DNA of 49,252 nt from Bacteroidales bacterium (GCA_013141385.1 JABFRB010000032.1:1-49252), one strand, 5' to 3'; numbered from the stretch's first letter, positions 7,906-17,543 are shown. Notes: a model not told the origin generated them from the letters alone. Numbers and translations are program-made.

Positions 7906-9606
7906 TTACCGTGTAAATTGTCTCTTTCTAAAATAAAGCCAAATCAAGCCACCAAAGATAAGTAGTGCAGAAGGAACAACAAGGTTAAATAGCTGCCAAG
8001 CAAATCTCGATTCGGAAATTTTTTGTTTGTCGAGCATACGAAGCTTAAAATCTCGAGTTCTAAGATTCATAAACCCAATATTATCATCAAGATATTTCAC
8101 CATGTTTATCACTAAATCCTTATTTCCAAAGGTTTGCTTAGTGTAACGATCATAACCAAGGGGAGAAACATAAGCTCCATCGGGTCTGCGCCTAACTTCG
8201 TTTCGAATAATATCGGCATCAGAAATAACAATCATTCTAGTAAAAATGCTGGAAGGCTTAAACTCAAAAGGATGTTCGTGATTGTATTTTGATAAAGGTC
8301 GATTCTGAAATGCTGATTCAAAATTTCCCTCTAAAAGAACCGCCACAGGTATGTTTGAGCGATTGAATTCTCGTTCATTGAGTTTTCTACTCACCTCCGC
8401 CAAATTAACTAGTAATGGAACATTAAGCGTTCTTGAGTATCTTGAACTTGCAAGTAGAACTGCTTTTTTAACGCTACTGTTTCCTCCAACGGTATCAATA
8501 GGGCTAACAAACTGTGCCCTAATCATATTTAAATTCCTTGTAATCGGACTACTGCCTGATGCTGACATCAATGGGTAATATACCCAAGGGGATGCAACAA
8601 ACTTTGAACTCTGTCCAGGTAAAGATGTATTAACGGGAATTATTGCACATTGAATGTCTTGAATCAATGAAGGATTAAGGCGGACGCCATAACGAAACAA
8701 TTGATCATCAAGATTATGTTGATTCATGTACGCCAATGTTGATGAACCTTGCGAAAGGCTATCTATACTAACAGTAACAGGATCAACAAACCATAGCACT
8801 TTTCCACCTCGCATAATATACTGATCTATAACCAGTTTATCGGCTTCGGGCATTGGTTGCTGGGGACCAGCAATAATCACTACGTTATATGGATCGAGAG
8901 CCTTGATATCGCCATTAATTTCTACTCTGTAGGTATCATAATATTCTGATAGTTTTTTATCAATATCGCCAGATTCATATTGATCCAACTCGCCATGACC
9001 CAGAATGAAAGCAAGTTTTGGAAGTTTCTCAGTACTTAGCTTAAGGATGGCATCAATAAAATAGAACTCAAAGTTTTGAATGGACAGGTTTATATTTTCA
9101 TCGCCCGAAAGCGCAGGGTTATTATGGAGAAGGTTTACTGAAATTTCCTTTCCCTTAAAGGAAAGGATTGCACCGGGGTATAACATTCTCTGCGTATTTC
9201 CACCCTCTTTATCGCGAACCTGAATGTTTGTTGGTTCGAGTCCTTTGTCAATTAAATCTTTAAAAATTGCATCGCGTACTTTAGGGTTTGTGCTTTCTGA
9301 TGGGTTAATAAACTCGTACTGAATATTCTCTCCACTATAAACTCTAAACTCATCCAAAGTTTCCTTTAAAGATTTTTGCATCCGTTTAAAACCAATGGGC
9401 ATATCCCCATCAAGATAAATCTTTACGTAAACAACATCTTTTAAATCCTTTAAGGTATTCTTTGATACCTCCGAAAGGGTATATCTTTTTTCTGATGTAA
9501 GGTCGATTCTCCAGTAAATAAAACTAGATATATAGCTGATAATAATAACTGAAGTAACTGCAATTATGAGCTGAACAATATTTCGATTCTTAACGGATTT
9601 CGACAT
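7906..9606 (-). CDS. gldG: Gliding-type ABC transporter substrate-binding protein GldG
   Basis: The protein has an N-terminal transmembrane helix (IIAVTSVIIISYISSFIYW), then the Gld signature WRIDLTSEKRYTLSEVSKN. A large periplasmic GldG domain follows (VYVKIYLDGDMPIGFKRM; LAFILGHGELDQYESGDI; GPQQPMPEADKLVIDQYI), and there is a C-terminal transmembrane helix. The start at 9606 (MSKSVKNRN) is chosen over the longer frame at 9630 because AGAAGGG lies just upstream. GldG with GldF and the ATPase GldA forms an ABC exporter needed for gliding in Flavobacterium; relatives occur in non-gliding species. It follows gldF by 17 bp. No gldA is in the window. Confidence 0.92.
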   Translation of the reverse strand: MSKSVKNRNIVQLIIAVTSVIIISYISSFIYWRIDLTSEKRYTLSEVSKNTLKDLKDVVYVKIYLDGDMPIGFKRMQKSLKETLDEFRVYSGENIQYEFINPSESTNPKVRDAIFKDLIDKGLEPTNIQVRDKEGGNTQRMLYPGAILSFKGKEISVNLLHNNPALSGDENINLSIQNFEFYFIDAILKLSTEKLPKLAFILGHGELDQYESGDIDKKLSEYYDTYRVEINGDIKALDPYNVVIIAGPQQPMPEADKLVIDQYIMRGGKVLWFVDPVTVSIDSLSQGSSTLAYMNQHNLDDQLFRYGVRLNPSLIQDIQCAIIPVNTSLPGQSSKFVASPWVYYPLMSASGSSPITRNLNMIRAQFVSPIDTVGGNSSVKKAVLLASSRYSRTLNVPLLVNLAEVSRKLNEREFNRSNIPVAVLLEGNFESAFQNRPLSKYNHEHPFEFKPSSIFTRMIVISDADIIRNEVRRRPDGAYVSPLGYDRYTKQTFGNKDLVINMVKYLDDNIGFMNLRTRDFKLRMLDKQKISESRFAWQLFNLVVPSALLIFGGLIWLYFRKRQFTR

Positions 9607-9623
9607 AACCCTTCTGTTAAATA

Positions 9624-10355
9624 TTACCATTTTCTGCTTTGAATTCTAACCCGTGTAGCGATAATGAAAATGGATGATAAGCATCCAAAGTAGATAACAT
9701 CTCTAGTATCAATCACCCCACGACTTATTGAGCCATAATGCTCATTGATGCCAAGTTGAACTAATAAATACTTGAAATCGGTGAAAAGCCCAAGCGAAGC
9801 TAATGAATCGAACCCGCTAAAAATAAACAGAGATATAATAATTGCAAGGATAAATGATACTATTTGGTTATCGGTAAGGCTAGATGCAAAAACTCCTATA
9901 GCAGCATAGGCCGAAGCCAGAAAAAACAACCCGATGAACGAGCCCCAAGTTCCACCAGTATCAATATTACCAATAGGACTTCCTAGGAAGAATATCGATA
10001 TAAAAAAGATTAGCGAAGGAATGAGTATAAGCAAAACGAGTAGAACCGAGGCAAAGTATTTTCCAAGTACAAGCTTTAAATCGCTAATGGGTCGGGTTAG
10101 GATTAACTCAATTGTACCACTCTTTTTTTCCTCAGCAAAGGTTTTCATGGTTATAGCGGGAACAAGAAAAAGGAATACCCAAGGTGCTATGATAAAAAGA
10201 GTCTCCAATGTGGAGTAACCACTATCGAGAACATTTAAAGAGCCGGGGAATACCCACATAATAAGACCATTCACCACTAAGAAGAATGTTGCGGCTATGT
10301 ATCCTGTTAATGAAGAGAAAAATCCACTGACCTCTTTTTTAAAAATTGCGAACAT
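9624..10355 (-). CDS. gldF: Gliding-type ABC transporter permease GldF
   Basis: This is a permease of 243 residues with six hydrophobic helices. The start MFAIFKKEVSGFFSSLTGYI and the loop TFAEEKKSGTIELILTRP (the coupling region of ABC-2 permeases) identify GldF. The start at 10355 is chosen because AGAAGG lies upstream and it agrees with the family; the frame is open further upstream but without support. It works with GldG, encoded immediately downstream, in the inner membrane. The spacer 5' of it contains a dispersed palindromic repeat. Confidence 0.92.
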   Translation of the reverse strand: MFAIFKKEVSGFFSSLTGYIAATFFLVVNGLIMWVFPGSLNVLDSGYSTLETLFIIAPWVFLFLVPAITMKTFAEEKKSGTIELILTRPISDLKLVLGKYFASVLLVLLILIPSLIFFISIFFLGSPIGNIDTGGTWGSFIGLFFLASAYAAIGVFASSLTDNQIVSFILAIIISLFIFSGFDSLASLGLFTDFKYLLVQLGINEHYGSISRGVIDTRDVIYFGCLSSIFIIATRVRIQSRKW

Positions 10356-10419
10356 TTCCTTCTGGTTGATTTTATTATTGTCTGCAATAATACCTAATAA
10401 AGAATAAACAACCCAAATT

Positions 10420-10510
10420 GTCATTCCTGCGAACCGTTAGCTCATGAGCGAAGCGAATAATGCAGGAATCTATTTCTTTTAATAGATTCCGGGACTTCGC
10501 CCGGAATGAC
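10420..10510. repeat. GTCATTCC dispersed palindromic repeat, copy 1
   Basis: It begins GTCATTCCTGCGAA and ends with the hairpin TTCCGGGACTTCGCCCGGAA followed by TGAC, so that the ends GTCATTCC/GGAATGAC pair. Related copies lie at 34749-34812 and 23920-24073. Such repeats occur in unrelated genomes between genes and may serve as terminators. Confidence 0.7.
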
Positions 10511-10575
10511 ATTAAGTTTCTTTTTTATTTTAGGTATAATGGCAGATATACATATTTTAAAATTCTATTTCTTGA

Positions 10576-11778
10576 CTACTTCTTCTCCGTTTGCACAATG
10601 GTTGAGTCCTTATTCTCAATAATCAAATCTGAGGATCGAGTTTGATCAACCTCGCTGATATTTACAATCTTTACTTTTCTATAGTAGTAATTGATAATCT
10701 TATCGTATTTCCAACCCCTTGATGCCATTTGCATTGCTCCCTCCTGACAAAGACCAACCCCATGACCATAGCCACGTCCATCAATTCTTATAATATTCTT
10801 AACAGCGGTTACTGAAAAAAACGCCGAACGGAGTTTAAAATTGCTCCGTATTTGAATTGTAGGTATTTTCTGATTTGCAATAGGATAGTAAACTGGTCGT
10901 TCCTTGGGTTTAAAATCATACTGCTTAATATCAGTTATGGCTGTAGTATCAACACCTTTCGATTGAAGGAATTTCTTCCATTTTCCGAGCGGAATTTTCA
11001 TCTCCCAACTGGCATTTCGTGTGCTGGTACAATACCTATCCTCTACTGATACTAAATATGATTTTGGGATAAGCCAAACATCCTGTGAGTTAGCAGTAAA
11101 ACCACCGCAATTTGAATGGAATGCAGCGGTTATAAATTGCATTGTGGTGTCTACAATTACCAGATCTTTTGTAGCTACAGTTGCTGTATAAATATCTTTA
11201 TCAAAATTCATTTTTCCTTTATACGCTTGGCAATGCGTTCCATCGCAAAGATTGAATCCTTCGCCTTTATGCTTTTCGAGATGAGCCAATGCAAAAGTTC
11301 GAGCAATTAGCGATTGGGCTTTGTAGAACTCTTCATCTTTATTTGGTCCAGATTCTGCCTCAACCACAGATGCGATATACTTTTCTCGGTCAATCATATT
11401 TATAACCATCAGCCTATTGAATTCCACATATAAGCTGATATTATCGCTGTAGTTCCTAGCAGGAAATGATGGAAGTATGGGTTTAACCCGAATGGCATCA
11501 TTATCAGTTTGACCTACAATTGAAATTCTTGCCCATGTTCCTAAATTAGAGTTAGCATCTCGAACAAGGATAGAATCACCAACCCTACTCAAATAGACTA
11601 TTTGATCTGTTCTGAGCTGAATTTCATCCTTTCCAGTAATAAGTTTATAGCTACCTTCTGTTGGTGTTACCAAAACTGTATTCAAACTCAAATCGTTGAA
11701 AAGGCTTATACTTACCTTCTGTGAATAAAGGTTTGTGCAGAGCAAAAGACTTAAAGTAACCAATAAAGTTCTATTCAT
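10576..11778 (-). CDS. SpoIID/LytB domain secreted protein
   Basis: A signal peptide (MNRTLLVTLSLLLCTNLYS) precedes a SpoIID domain. Typical motifs are YIASVVEAESGPNKDEEF, QSLIARTFALAHLEKH, CDGTHCQAYKG, FHSNCGGFTANSQDVW and GRGYGHGVGLCQEGAMQMA. The Glu in EAES corresponds to the catalytic Glu of the SpoIID lytic transglycosylase that cleaves glycan strands lacking stem peptides. The 400-residue length suits Bacteroidota homologues, which commonly lie beside lpxB as here (15 bp gap). It probably acts in the periplasm on peptidoglycan; the exact substrate is inferred. Confidence 0.87.
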   Translation of the reverse strand: MNRTLLVTLSLLLCTNLYSQKVSISLFNDLSLNTVLVTPTEGSYKLITGKDEIQLRTDQIVYLSRVGDSILVRDANSNLGTWARISIVGQTDNDAIRVKPILPSFPARNYSDNISLYVEFNRLMVINMIDREKYIASVVEAESGPNKDEEFYKAQSLIARTFALAHLEKHKGEGFNLCDGTHCQAYKGKMNFDKDIYTATVATKDLVIVDTTMQFITAAFHSNCGGFTANSQDVWLIPKSYLVSVEDRYCTSTRNASWEMKIPLGKWKKFLQSKGVDTTAITDIKQYDFKPKERPVYYPIANQKIPTIQIRSNFKLRSAFFSVTAVKNIIRIDGRGYGHGVGLCQEGAMQMASRGWKYDKIINYYYRKVKIVNISEVDQTRSSDLIIENKDSTIVQTEKK

Positions 11779-11793
11779 TGCCGAAAATTGAGT

Positions 11794-12915
11794 TTATTGT
11801 TTTAAAAGGTTAACCACTCGTGCCCCAACCCGTTCCGAAGAACCCTCGCCGCCTAAAATCTGCCTTAGTTTGGAGAAATCATTCAGCATATCGTCCCTCT
11901 GCTTGCAACCGGGTAGTAGAACGGATGCCTCATTGTAGAGCCTGTTGACATTAAGATCGTATTGCTTTAGCTCCTTTACCACCTCGCGATCCATAATCAG
12001 GTTAACTAAAGAGATATATTTAACCTTAATCACAATCCATGCAATTAGCATTGAGAAGAACCCTCCCTTGTAGCAAACAACTTCGGGAACGTTGAGTAAT
12101 GCCGACTCAAGGGTGGCTGTACCAGATGTTACCAACGCCAAAGTGCTATGTCTGAATAGCTGATAGGTTTGCCCAAACACAATTGAAACGGGTTTGCCTT
12201 TAAAATAGGGTTCGTAAACACTTGCGCCAAGTGATGGTGCGCCGGCTATAACGAATTGGTAATCGGGGAATCTATCAACCATTTTTAGCATTATGGGTAG
12301 GTTGTACTTAATCTCCTGCTTCCGGCTACCCGCAACCAGTGCAACTATTGGTTTGTTTGGCAGGTTATTCTGCTTAATAAACTCGCCGAACATCTGGTTT
12401 TTATCCAACTTAAAGTTAATGGCATCAATTGAAGGGTTTCCCTGAAAAATTGGTTCAATTGAATGTTTCCTGAAATAATCTATTTCGAAAGGGAATATGA
12501 TGAAAAGTTGATCAACATAGCTCTTCAATATTTTTACTCTTGATTCCCTCCAAGCCCAAACCTTTGGGGCAATGTAGTAGAATACCTTTAGGCCTGATTC
12601 TTTAGCAAATTTTGCAATTCGAAGGTTAAAACCGGGATAATCTACCAGAATAACAACATCGGGTTTGTAGACCATTATATCCTCCTTGCAAAGGCGAAGA
12701 TTCTTAGAAATTGATTTGATGTTCATCAGCACCTCAACGAATCCCATGAATGCCATTTCACGGTAATGCTTTACCAAATCTCCCCCCTGAGCCTTCATTA
12801 AATCGCCTCCAAAAAAACGGAATTCCGCATTCATATCCTGTTTTCTAATTCCGCGCATTAGGTTGGATGCGTGTAAATCGCCAGAAGCTTCACCAGCAAC
12901 AAGGTAGTACTTCAT
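11794..12915 (-). CDS. lpxB: Lipid-A-disaccharide synthase
   Basis: The GT19 family protein begins MKYYLVAGEASGDLHASNLM, the hallmark of LpxB. It contains DYPGFNLRIAKFAK, YYIAPKVWAWRESRVK, FIFPFEIDYF, GSRKQEIKYNLPIM and VTSGTATLESALLNVPEVVCY. It condenses UDP-2,3-diacylglucosamine with lipid X to form the lipid A disaccharide at the inner membrane. Length of 373 aa is normal. Upstream on the same strand are a small membrane gene and surE, a gene order widely conserved in Bacteroidota, so it is probably operonic. Confidence 0.97.
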   Translation of the reverse strand: MKYYLVAGEASGDLHASNLMRGIRKQDMNAEFRFFGGDLMKAQGGDLVKHYREMAFMGFVEVLMNIKSISKNLRLCKEDIMVYKPDVVILVDYPGFNLRIAKFAKESGLKVFYYIAPKVWAWRESRVKILKSYVDQLFIIFPFEIDYFRKHSIEPIFQGNPSIDAINFKLDKNQMFGEFIKQNNLPNKPIVALVAGSRKQEIKYNLPIMLKMVDRFPDYQFVIAGAPSLGASVYEPYFKGKPVSIVFGQTYQLFRHSTLALVTSGTATLESALLNVPEVVCYKGGFFSMLIAWIVIKVKYISLVNLIMDREVVKELKQYDLNVNRLYNEASVLLPGCKQRDDMLNDFSKLRQILGGEGSSERVGARVVNLLKQ

Positions 12916-12934
12916 CTTTTATAATTATTTTATA

Positions 12935-13228
12935 CTAAACGAATATCTTTAATCCAAAAACTAAAAGAGCCATAATAATTGTTGCAGCAAGCACTCCTTT
13001 GGCTGCGCTAAGTTTATCTATCCAAATAAATATGAAAAAAATAGCCACATTGGGAATAACCGCTAAGCTAAGAATCTGTGAAGAAAAACCTTTTGTTAGT
13101 ATCATTTCGTAGAATGAAATCAAACCTTTATGTGAAAATCCAAAGAAATAGATCCCAAAAAAGGTTATGCCGGGCACAATAATTCCCAAAACAAGGCCAA
13201 TCCATTGTTTATCGATTTTTTGCAGCAT
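12935..13228 (-). CDS. Small three-helix membrane protein between surE and lpxB
   Basis: The 97-residue protein has three predicted membrane helices (about 10-28, 50-69, 74-95) and no recognisable domain. It begins inside the 3' end of surE (20-bp overlap) and ends 19 bp before lpxB, so it should be translated from the same transcript. Similar small proteins of unknown function are common at this position in Bacteroidota. A link to the envelope is suggested only by the context. Confidence 0.75.
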   Translation of the reverse strand: MLQKIDKQWIGLVLGIIVPGITFFGIYFFGFSHKGLISFYEMILTKGFSSQILSLAVIPNVAIFFIFIWIDKLSAAKGVLAATIIMALLVFGLKIFV

Positions 13229-14030
13229 ATTTTTGATCCTGATTATTAAAACTCCATTGATTTAACCTTTCTATTTCTTTATAATTTGTAAGATCGGTGG
13301 TTATTGGCACAATAGATATATAACCGTTTGCTAATGCCCATTCATCTGTATCAATTGCATCGGGTTCGTTATTATGAAAATAACCTGTTAGCCAAAAGTA
13401 TTCCTGCCCACGAGGATCGGTTCGTTTGTCGAATTCTTCCCTCCATATCCCATTATTCTGCCTACAGATTTTTATTCCTTTAATCTTTTCAATTGGCAAT
13501 ACTGGAATGTTTACGTTTAGGCACGATCTGTTCGATAATCCATTCTCAAGAACACTTTCAATTATCGATTTTCCAAAATGCACCGCGGCAGAAAAATCGG
13601 GATTGTTACCGTAATCGAGCAATGAGAAACCTATTGAAGGGATATTGTAAAGGCTACCCTCAATTGTTGCAGCCATTGTTCCTGAGTAGAAAATGCTTAC
13701 CGATGAATTTGAACCATGGTTAATTCCCGAAAGAATCAAATCGGGTGGATTTGTGAATAGCTGATTCATTGCCAGCTTTACACAATCAACGGGAGTTCCA
13801 TTAACCGAGTAGAGCTCAACATCATCGGTTCTTGAGCGTTTCTTTAATCTCAGCGGGGTTTTAATTGTAATGGCATGTGACATCCCTGAATTGCCCTCAT
13901 CAGGAGCAACTGCTATAATTCGCCCAAAAGGTTTAGCCATTTCGATTAATGCCTCTATCCCTTTTGCACGAAATCCATCGTCGTTTGTTACCAGAATTAC
14001 CGGTTTTCTTGTTTCTGTATTATTCCCCAT
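13209..14030 (-). CDS. surE: 5'-nucleotidase SurE
   Basis: The motifs ILVTNDDGFRAKGI (metal-binding DD), APDEGNSGMSHAIT, YSVNGTPVDCVKLA and LILSGINHGSN (metal-binding Asn) are those of the SurE survival protein. It is a metal-dependent phosphatase acting on nucleoside 5'- and 3'-monophosphates. The ATG at 14030 is preferred to the preceding GTG at 14033. Length of 273 aa is at the long end of the family because of a short C-terminal extension that overlaps the next gene. It heads the surE-lpxB cluster. Confidence 0.95.
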   Translation of the reverse strand: MGNNTETRKPVILVTNDDGFRAKGIEALIEMAKPFGRIIAVAPDEGNSGMSHAITIKTPLRLKKRSRTDDVELYSVNGTPVDCVKLAMNQLFTNPPDLILSGINHGSNSSVSIFYSGTMAATIEGSLYNIPSIGFSLLDYGNNPDFSAAVHFGKSIIESVLENGLSNRSCLNVNIPVLPIEKIKGIKICRQNNGIWREEFDKRTDPRGQEYFWLTGYFHNNEPDAIDTDEWALANGYISIVPITTDLTNYKEIERLNQWSFNNQDQKYAAKNR

Positions 14031-14033
14031 CAC

Positions 14034-14517
14034 GTTATCAATTGACCTGCAAAGATATTTAAATCAACTTATGCTGCAATATAAAAATGGTTGATTAACT
14101 TGAATATGTGATTAAACTCGTGTCCATTTGGGTGTTTAAATCCTTCGCTTTGTTCAGGATTTAAATATCTAAAAAACAGATATTTCACTTTATTCAGCAT
14201 GACAAAGCAACAATCTAATGGTGAACTGAGAATCAGCATATTATACCTACATCGAATTCACGTTAGGCTTAATAAACAATGGTTCGGTAATCTTTTTGGT
14301 AGATTTTTGTGACTTGGTGACTTAGTGGCTTTTAATATTTTTTGGCCACCAAAACTCAAAAGCACCAAATTGCACCAAATCAGTAATTCAAAAATATCGG
14401 TTAAAAATTTACCGAACTATTGATAAAGATGTTTTAAAGAAACTTTATATAAAAACATCAGAATTGCATAGATACAACCCTGATGTTTATTGATTTTATC
14501 TCAAATTAAATGTTTTT
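14034..14517. other. Gene-free spacer upstream of surE
   Basis: No credible gene is present. It holds the palindrome AAATATCT (14163-14170)/AGATATTT (14178-14185). It also holds a stretch near 14308-14330 reading GTGACTTGGTGACTTAGTGG, a kind of low-complexity sequence I recall from other Bacteroidota spacers. The surE promoter should lie at its left end, but I cannot point to boxes. Confidence 0.5.
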
Positions 14518-15417
14518 TTACTTATCCGGATTAAGAATAATTGGCATAGTCTTTTTTGTATCCATAATAATTAACTTAGCATTGGGTGATGTTGCAATTG
14601 CCTTGATCATTTCGTACTGAAGCTGTTTATCACTAAGCCCAGTGCTTAATATCTTCTGATAATCGGCAATACCTTGTGCTTCCACACGTTTACGTTCTGC
14701 TTCCTGTTTTTCCTTTTGAAGAACGAAGGTCATTTTTTGTGCATCCTGCTCAGCATTTATCTTCGATTCAATGGTTGTTTTAACCGATTCGGGCAGAGTA
14801 AGATTTCGAACCAGTAGCTGCTCAAGGAATAAACCTCTTTCCTTAAAATCTTTATCGATGGTACTAAATATTCTTGCCTGAAACTCATCCCTTTTGGTTG
14901 AATATAAAGCAATAGCATCGTAATACACAGCATTGTCCCTAATTTTTGTTCTACAAATAGGTCGAACTATAGTGTTCTTATAATCGGAACCTATTTCTTT
15001 TAGAATTCGGGGCGCCTCGGTTGCAACAACCCGATATAGAACGGTAAGATCTACAACTACCTCAAGCCCATCTGCCGATAATACACGAATGGCATCATCG
15101 CCGCTTAGATCTCCCTCATCGTGCTTACCCGACATGGTATAGTTCTGAGTTTTGATATTGAATGGAACAACCTCAACCAAAGGGTTAATAAAATTCAAAC
15201 CGCTTTCAAGAGTAGTATTATTAACTTTCCCGAATAGCTTTTGAACTCCTACTTCCCCTGGCTCAATTTGAACAAGCGAAGCGACAAGTCCGCCAATTAC
15301 CAATATTGCAATACCAACAATTTTTACAACGGAGCTGTAAATCCGAACCTGAGGATCGCCCTTTGCAAGGGCAAAACCGATTACGATTACAATAATCCCA
15401 ATTACTATTATGTACAT
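14518..15417 (-). CDS. SPFH/prohibitin-family membrane protein
   Basis: Two N-terminal hydrophobic helices (about 1-18 and 27-50) are followed by an SPFH domain (VQIEPGEVGVQKLFGKV; VLSADGLEVVVDLTVLYRV). A long helix (about 215-255, KINAEQDAQKMTFVLQKEKQ) is typical of prohibitin and HflC-like proteins. The proteins assemble into large membrane rings and often protect or regulate membrane proteases. The gene is single, without a second SPFH partner, which differs from hflKC pairs. Length of 299 aa is normal. Confidence 0.88.
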   Translation of the reverse strand: MYIIVIGIIVIVIGFALAKGDPQVRIYSSVVKIVGIAILVIGGLVASLVQIEPGEVGVQKLFGKVNNTTLESGLNFINPLVEVVPFNIKTQNYTMSGKHDEGDLSGDDAIRVLSADGLEVVVDLTVLYRVVATEAPRILKEIGSDYKNTIVRPICRTKIRDNAVYYDAIALYSTKRDEFQARIFSTIDKDFKERGLFLEQLLVRNLTLPESVKTTIESKINAEQDAQKMTFVLQKEKQEAERKRVEAQGIADYQKILSTGLSDKQLQYEMIKAIATSPNAKLIIMDTKKTMPIILNPDK

Positions 15418-15532
15418 AGTTTCTGATTTTAGTGGTTAAATAATATGTAAAGATACTTAAAGAAAGAGGGTTTTGCCTTAATATACTCTAAAAATCACAC
15501 CTGTTCACTTAAATCAAATTGGGAAGCAGCTA

Positions 15533-16357
15533 TTACTCTTTTAAGTAATCATTTGTTTTTACTAGCTTATACTCAGGAGAGCATTCAATCAAATAGTTTA
15601 AAATATTTAAATGTCCAGCGCCATAAATTACTAAAATTCTATCTGTAGGTTTTGCGTTGATTTTTTGTATATTTCTAAAAATCCTCAAATTTCTATTAAA
15701 CCACCAACCCGTAACAAAGTCTGCTCCAAATAGCTCATTGTCTTTAGTTTTGTATTTAAAAACGCCAATTAAATAATTTCCTAAATCCTTTTTAATACTG
15801 TTATCGTCATTCATTTGAATTAATTCGGGCAGAATACCTTCCGATTTAAAGACCTGTTTTGGAGAGAAATGTATTAAAGTATCCGGATTTTTATAAAAGA
15901 AATTCATAAATCTGCTAGCCTCAATGCTATCTTTACCTTCCAGTACCCTTTTAATATCCTCATAATCCTTTCCCCACTCGTTAATACAATATAATTTTTC
16001 AATACCCAACATTTTTGCAAGCCTGAAACCAATTTGCTTTTCTTCGCTTCGTCCTAATTGGTATTCGCCTTGTAAGAATTTATTGTAAAGCGAATCGTAT
16101 TTTGCCTGTTCGGATGGCTCTCTTTCAATAGCAATAATGGTAGGCTTAAATTTTGCAATTTTACCAACAATATCCTCTATTTCCTGTTGGTATTTGGGTT
16201 CTAGAACATCAATCTGATCATTTACTTCGATTTTTTTTACATCGCGATTCGGAAAGCTGAAATGGAAAGTTCCCAACATTAGTACTTCAGTTTTTTGAGA
16301 CTGCCCAAAAGCCGAAAGAAGTAAAAGCGATAAAGCGGTTGTAAGATAAATTTTCAT
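15533..16357 (-). CDS. DUF5694 secreted protein (TraB-like)
   Basis: A signal peptide (MKIYLTTALSLLLLSAFG) is followed by VLMLGTFHFSFPN, IIAIEREPSEQ and, near the end, RILVIYGAGHLNIL. These His/Glu motifs define DUF5694 proteins, which resemble the TraB/PrgY and TIKI metalloprotease-like fold. A hydrolytic role in the periplasm is plausible but not demonstrated. The gene is alone; a strong hairpin and gene-free DNA separate it from the upstream lipoprotein gene. Confidence 0.75.
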   Translation of the reverse strand: MKIYLTTALSLLLLSAFGQSQKTEVLMLGTFHFSFPNRDVKKIEVNDQIDVLEPKYQQEIEDIVGKIAKFKPTIIAIEREPSEQAKYDSLYNKFLQGEYQLGRSEEKQIGFRLAKMLGIEKLYCINEWGKDYEDIKRVLEGKDSIEASRFMNFFYKNPDTLIHFSPKQVFKSEGILPELIQMNDDNSIKKDLGNYLIGVFKYKTKDNELFGADFVTGWWFNRNLRIFRNIQKINAKPTDRILVIYGAGHLNILNYLIECSPEYKLVKTNDYLKE

Positions 16358-16508
16358 AGTTTTTTTCTTCTAAAGACATCTATTTCTCAATTTTGTTGCA
16401 TAGTGCTTTGGGAAATATTGGACACTGGTTTTGTATTAAATTGAGGAGTGAACTTCGATGAATTCACATTATGTTAGGAATACTTTGCCAAGCTTTTTAT
16501 ATCCTAAT

Positions 16509-16527
16509 ATATCGCAAAATGCGATAT
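16509..16527. repeat. ATCGCAAAATGCGAT palindrome, copy 1
   Basis: ATATCGCA-AAA-TGCGATAT is a 19-bp palindrome in a spacer. The same core occurs at 20734, 21083 and 44728. It could be an operator or a small repeat element. Confidence 0.55.
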
Positions 16528-16598
16528 TGAGGGAGGATGGTGTTTAATTTCTAAGAATTTGAAGGGTATATAAAAGGAAGGAAAAGTGTTTTATGGTA

Positions 16599-16632
16599 AG
16601 ATTTCCGAATTTTTTAAAAAGTTCGGAAATCT
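16599..16632. terminator. Hairpin after the 16644-17231 gene
   Basis: AGATTTCCGAA (16599-16609) and TTCGGAAATCT (16622-16632) form a perfect 11-bp stem just 3' of the minus-strand lipoprotein gene. A degenerate copy of the same sequence lies at 17451-17491. Confidence 0.6.
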
Positions 16633-16643
16633 AGGGTTTACCC

Positions 16644-17231
16644 TTATTTCTTTTCCCCTTTTTCAATTTCTACTAAGCCATTCGAGTTAATCCGTCCTGT
16701 TAATTTTTCTTCGGAACTAGCATCGAATGTTACATTACTTGTATCAAACGGTTGAATGGTTGCCTTTAATTTAGAATAGGAAAGAATTGATAAATCCTTC
16801 CCTATTATTACGCTATCAAAACAACTTTCAGTATCAACCCGTGGATTCGTGAGACAATTGCAAGTCGAAATAATTTCTTTTGATATCAATTTACCAGATT
16901 TGTCGAATGTTATAATACCCGGATAAAGCATATCACCAGACTCTCCAAAAAGAAATGCAAAATAATTTGTTGTATCTGGAAAGCAATTAATTATTGTAAA
17001 ACAAGAACTAGAAAACACTAATGAATCTGGTGTTGAAGCATCTAAGTGATAACCTTTAATGTGATTTCTGGTAGCATCAAACACATAAGGTAGTGCTATA
17101 AACTTTGTTTCATGTATTATATGCCTCAGTCTATTTAGTTTTATTGCCTGACTTTTATTTTGGATTTTTGGATTTGTACAAGAAATTAGTACAACTAATA
17201 AAATCGATGTAGAGATAAGTGTAGTTTTCAT
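16644..17231 (-). CDS. Putative lipoprotein of unknown function
   Basis: The 195-residue protein begins MKTTLISTSILLVVLISCTN, a lipoprotein signal with cysteine 18 as lipidation site. The mature part is beta-rich (FIALPYVFDATRNHIKGYHL; YFAFLFGESGDMLYPGIITF) with paired cysteines (ISTCNCLTNP). I do not recognise the family. It should be anchored in the outer or inner membrane facing the periplasm. Nothing in the neighbourhood indicates a substrate. It is followed by a clear hairpin terminator. Confidence 0.65.
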   Translation of the reverse strand: MKTTLISTSILLVVLISCTNPKIQNKSQAIKLNRLRHIIHETKFIALPYVFDATRNHIKGYHLDASTPDSLVFSSSCFTIINCFPDTTNYFAFLFGESGDMLYPGIITFDKSGKLISKEIISTCNCLTNPRVDTESCFDSVIIGKDLSILSYSKLKATIQPFDTSNVTFDASSEEKLTGRINSNGLVEIEKGEKK

Positions 17232-17265
17232 TATTATTTAATTTTATTCTTAGGTTATTTAAACT

Positions 17266-17335
17266 CTAGCAGGACCTTCGGACTCTGCTAGGTTATCCAA
17301 CTTGTTTGACCTTCCAGATTCGTAAGAACTGGAAG
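17266..17335. repeat. Two tandem hairpins
   Basis: CTAGCAG (17266-17272)/CTGCTAG (17285-17291) and CTTCCAG (17311-17317)/CTGGAAG (17329-17335) form two short hairpins in the 312-bp spacer between the lipoprotein genes. I see no gene in this spacer. One arm or both may terminate the upstream minus-strand transcript. Confidence 0.5.
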
Positions 17336-17411
17336 CGTCAATTGTAAAATTGTTAAGTCAACCCACATTAATTTATATGCTCCCAACTCTTTAAGTAAAA
17401 CAAAATAAAAA

Positions 17412-17452
17412 ACTATTCCTTTTCCTTTAATTTTATTGTTAATTGCTTTATG
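17412..17452. repeat. 41-bp direct repeat, left copy
   Basis: It matches 18264-18304 with a single mismatch. The two copies bracket the lipoprotein gene 17544-18227. It is followed by a degenerate version (17451-17491) of the hairpin at 16599. Confidence 0.7.
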
Positions 17453-17543
17453 GTAAGAACTCCGATCTTTTAAAAGGTTCGGAAATCTAGGGTTTATGTG
17501 TTGGGTTTAATCTTTAGCATAGTGCCGCTGTTATGTGCATGTG

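Noticed and set aside
14518-15417. hflC or floT assignment for the SPFH gene
   Set aside because: It lacks an hflK partner and the motif set fits the general prohibitin group better, so no symbol is given.
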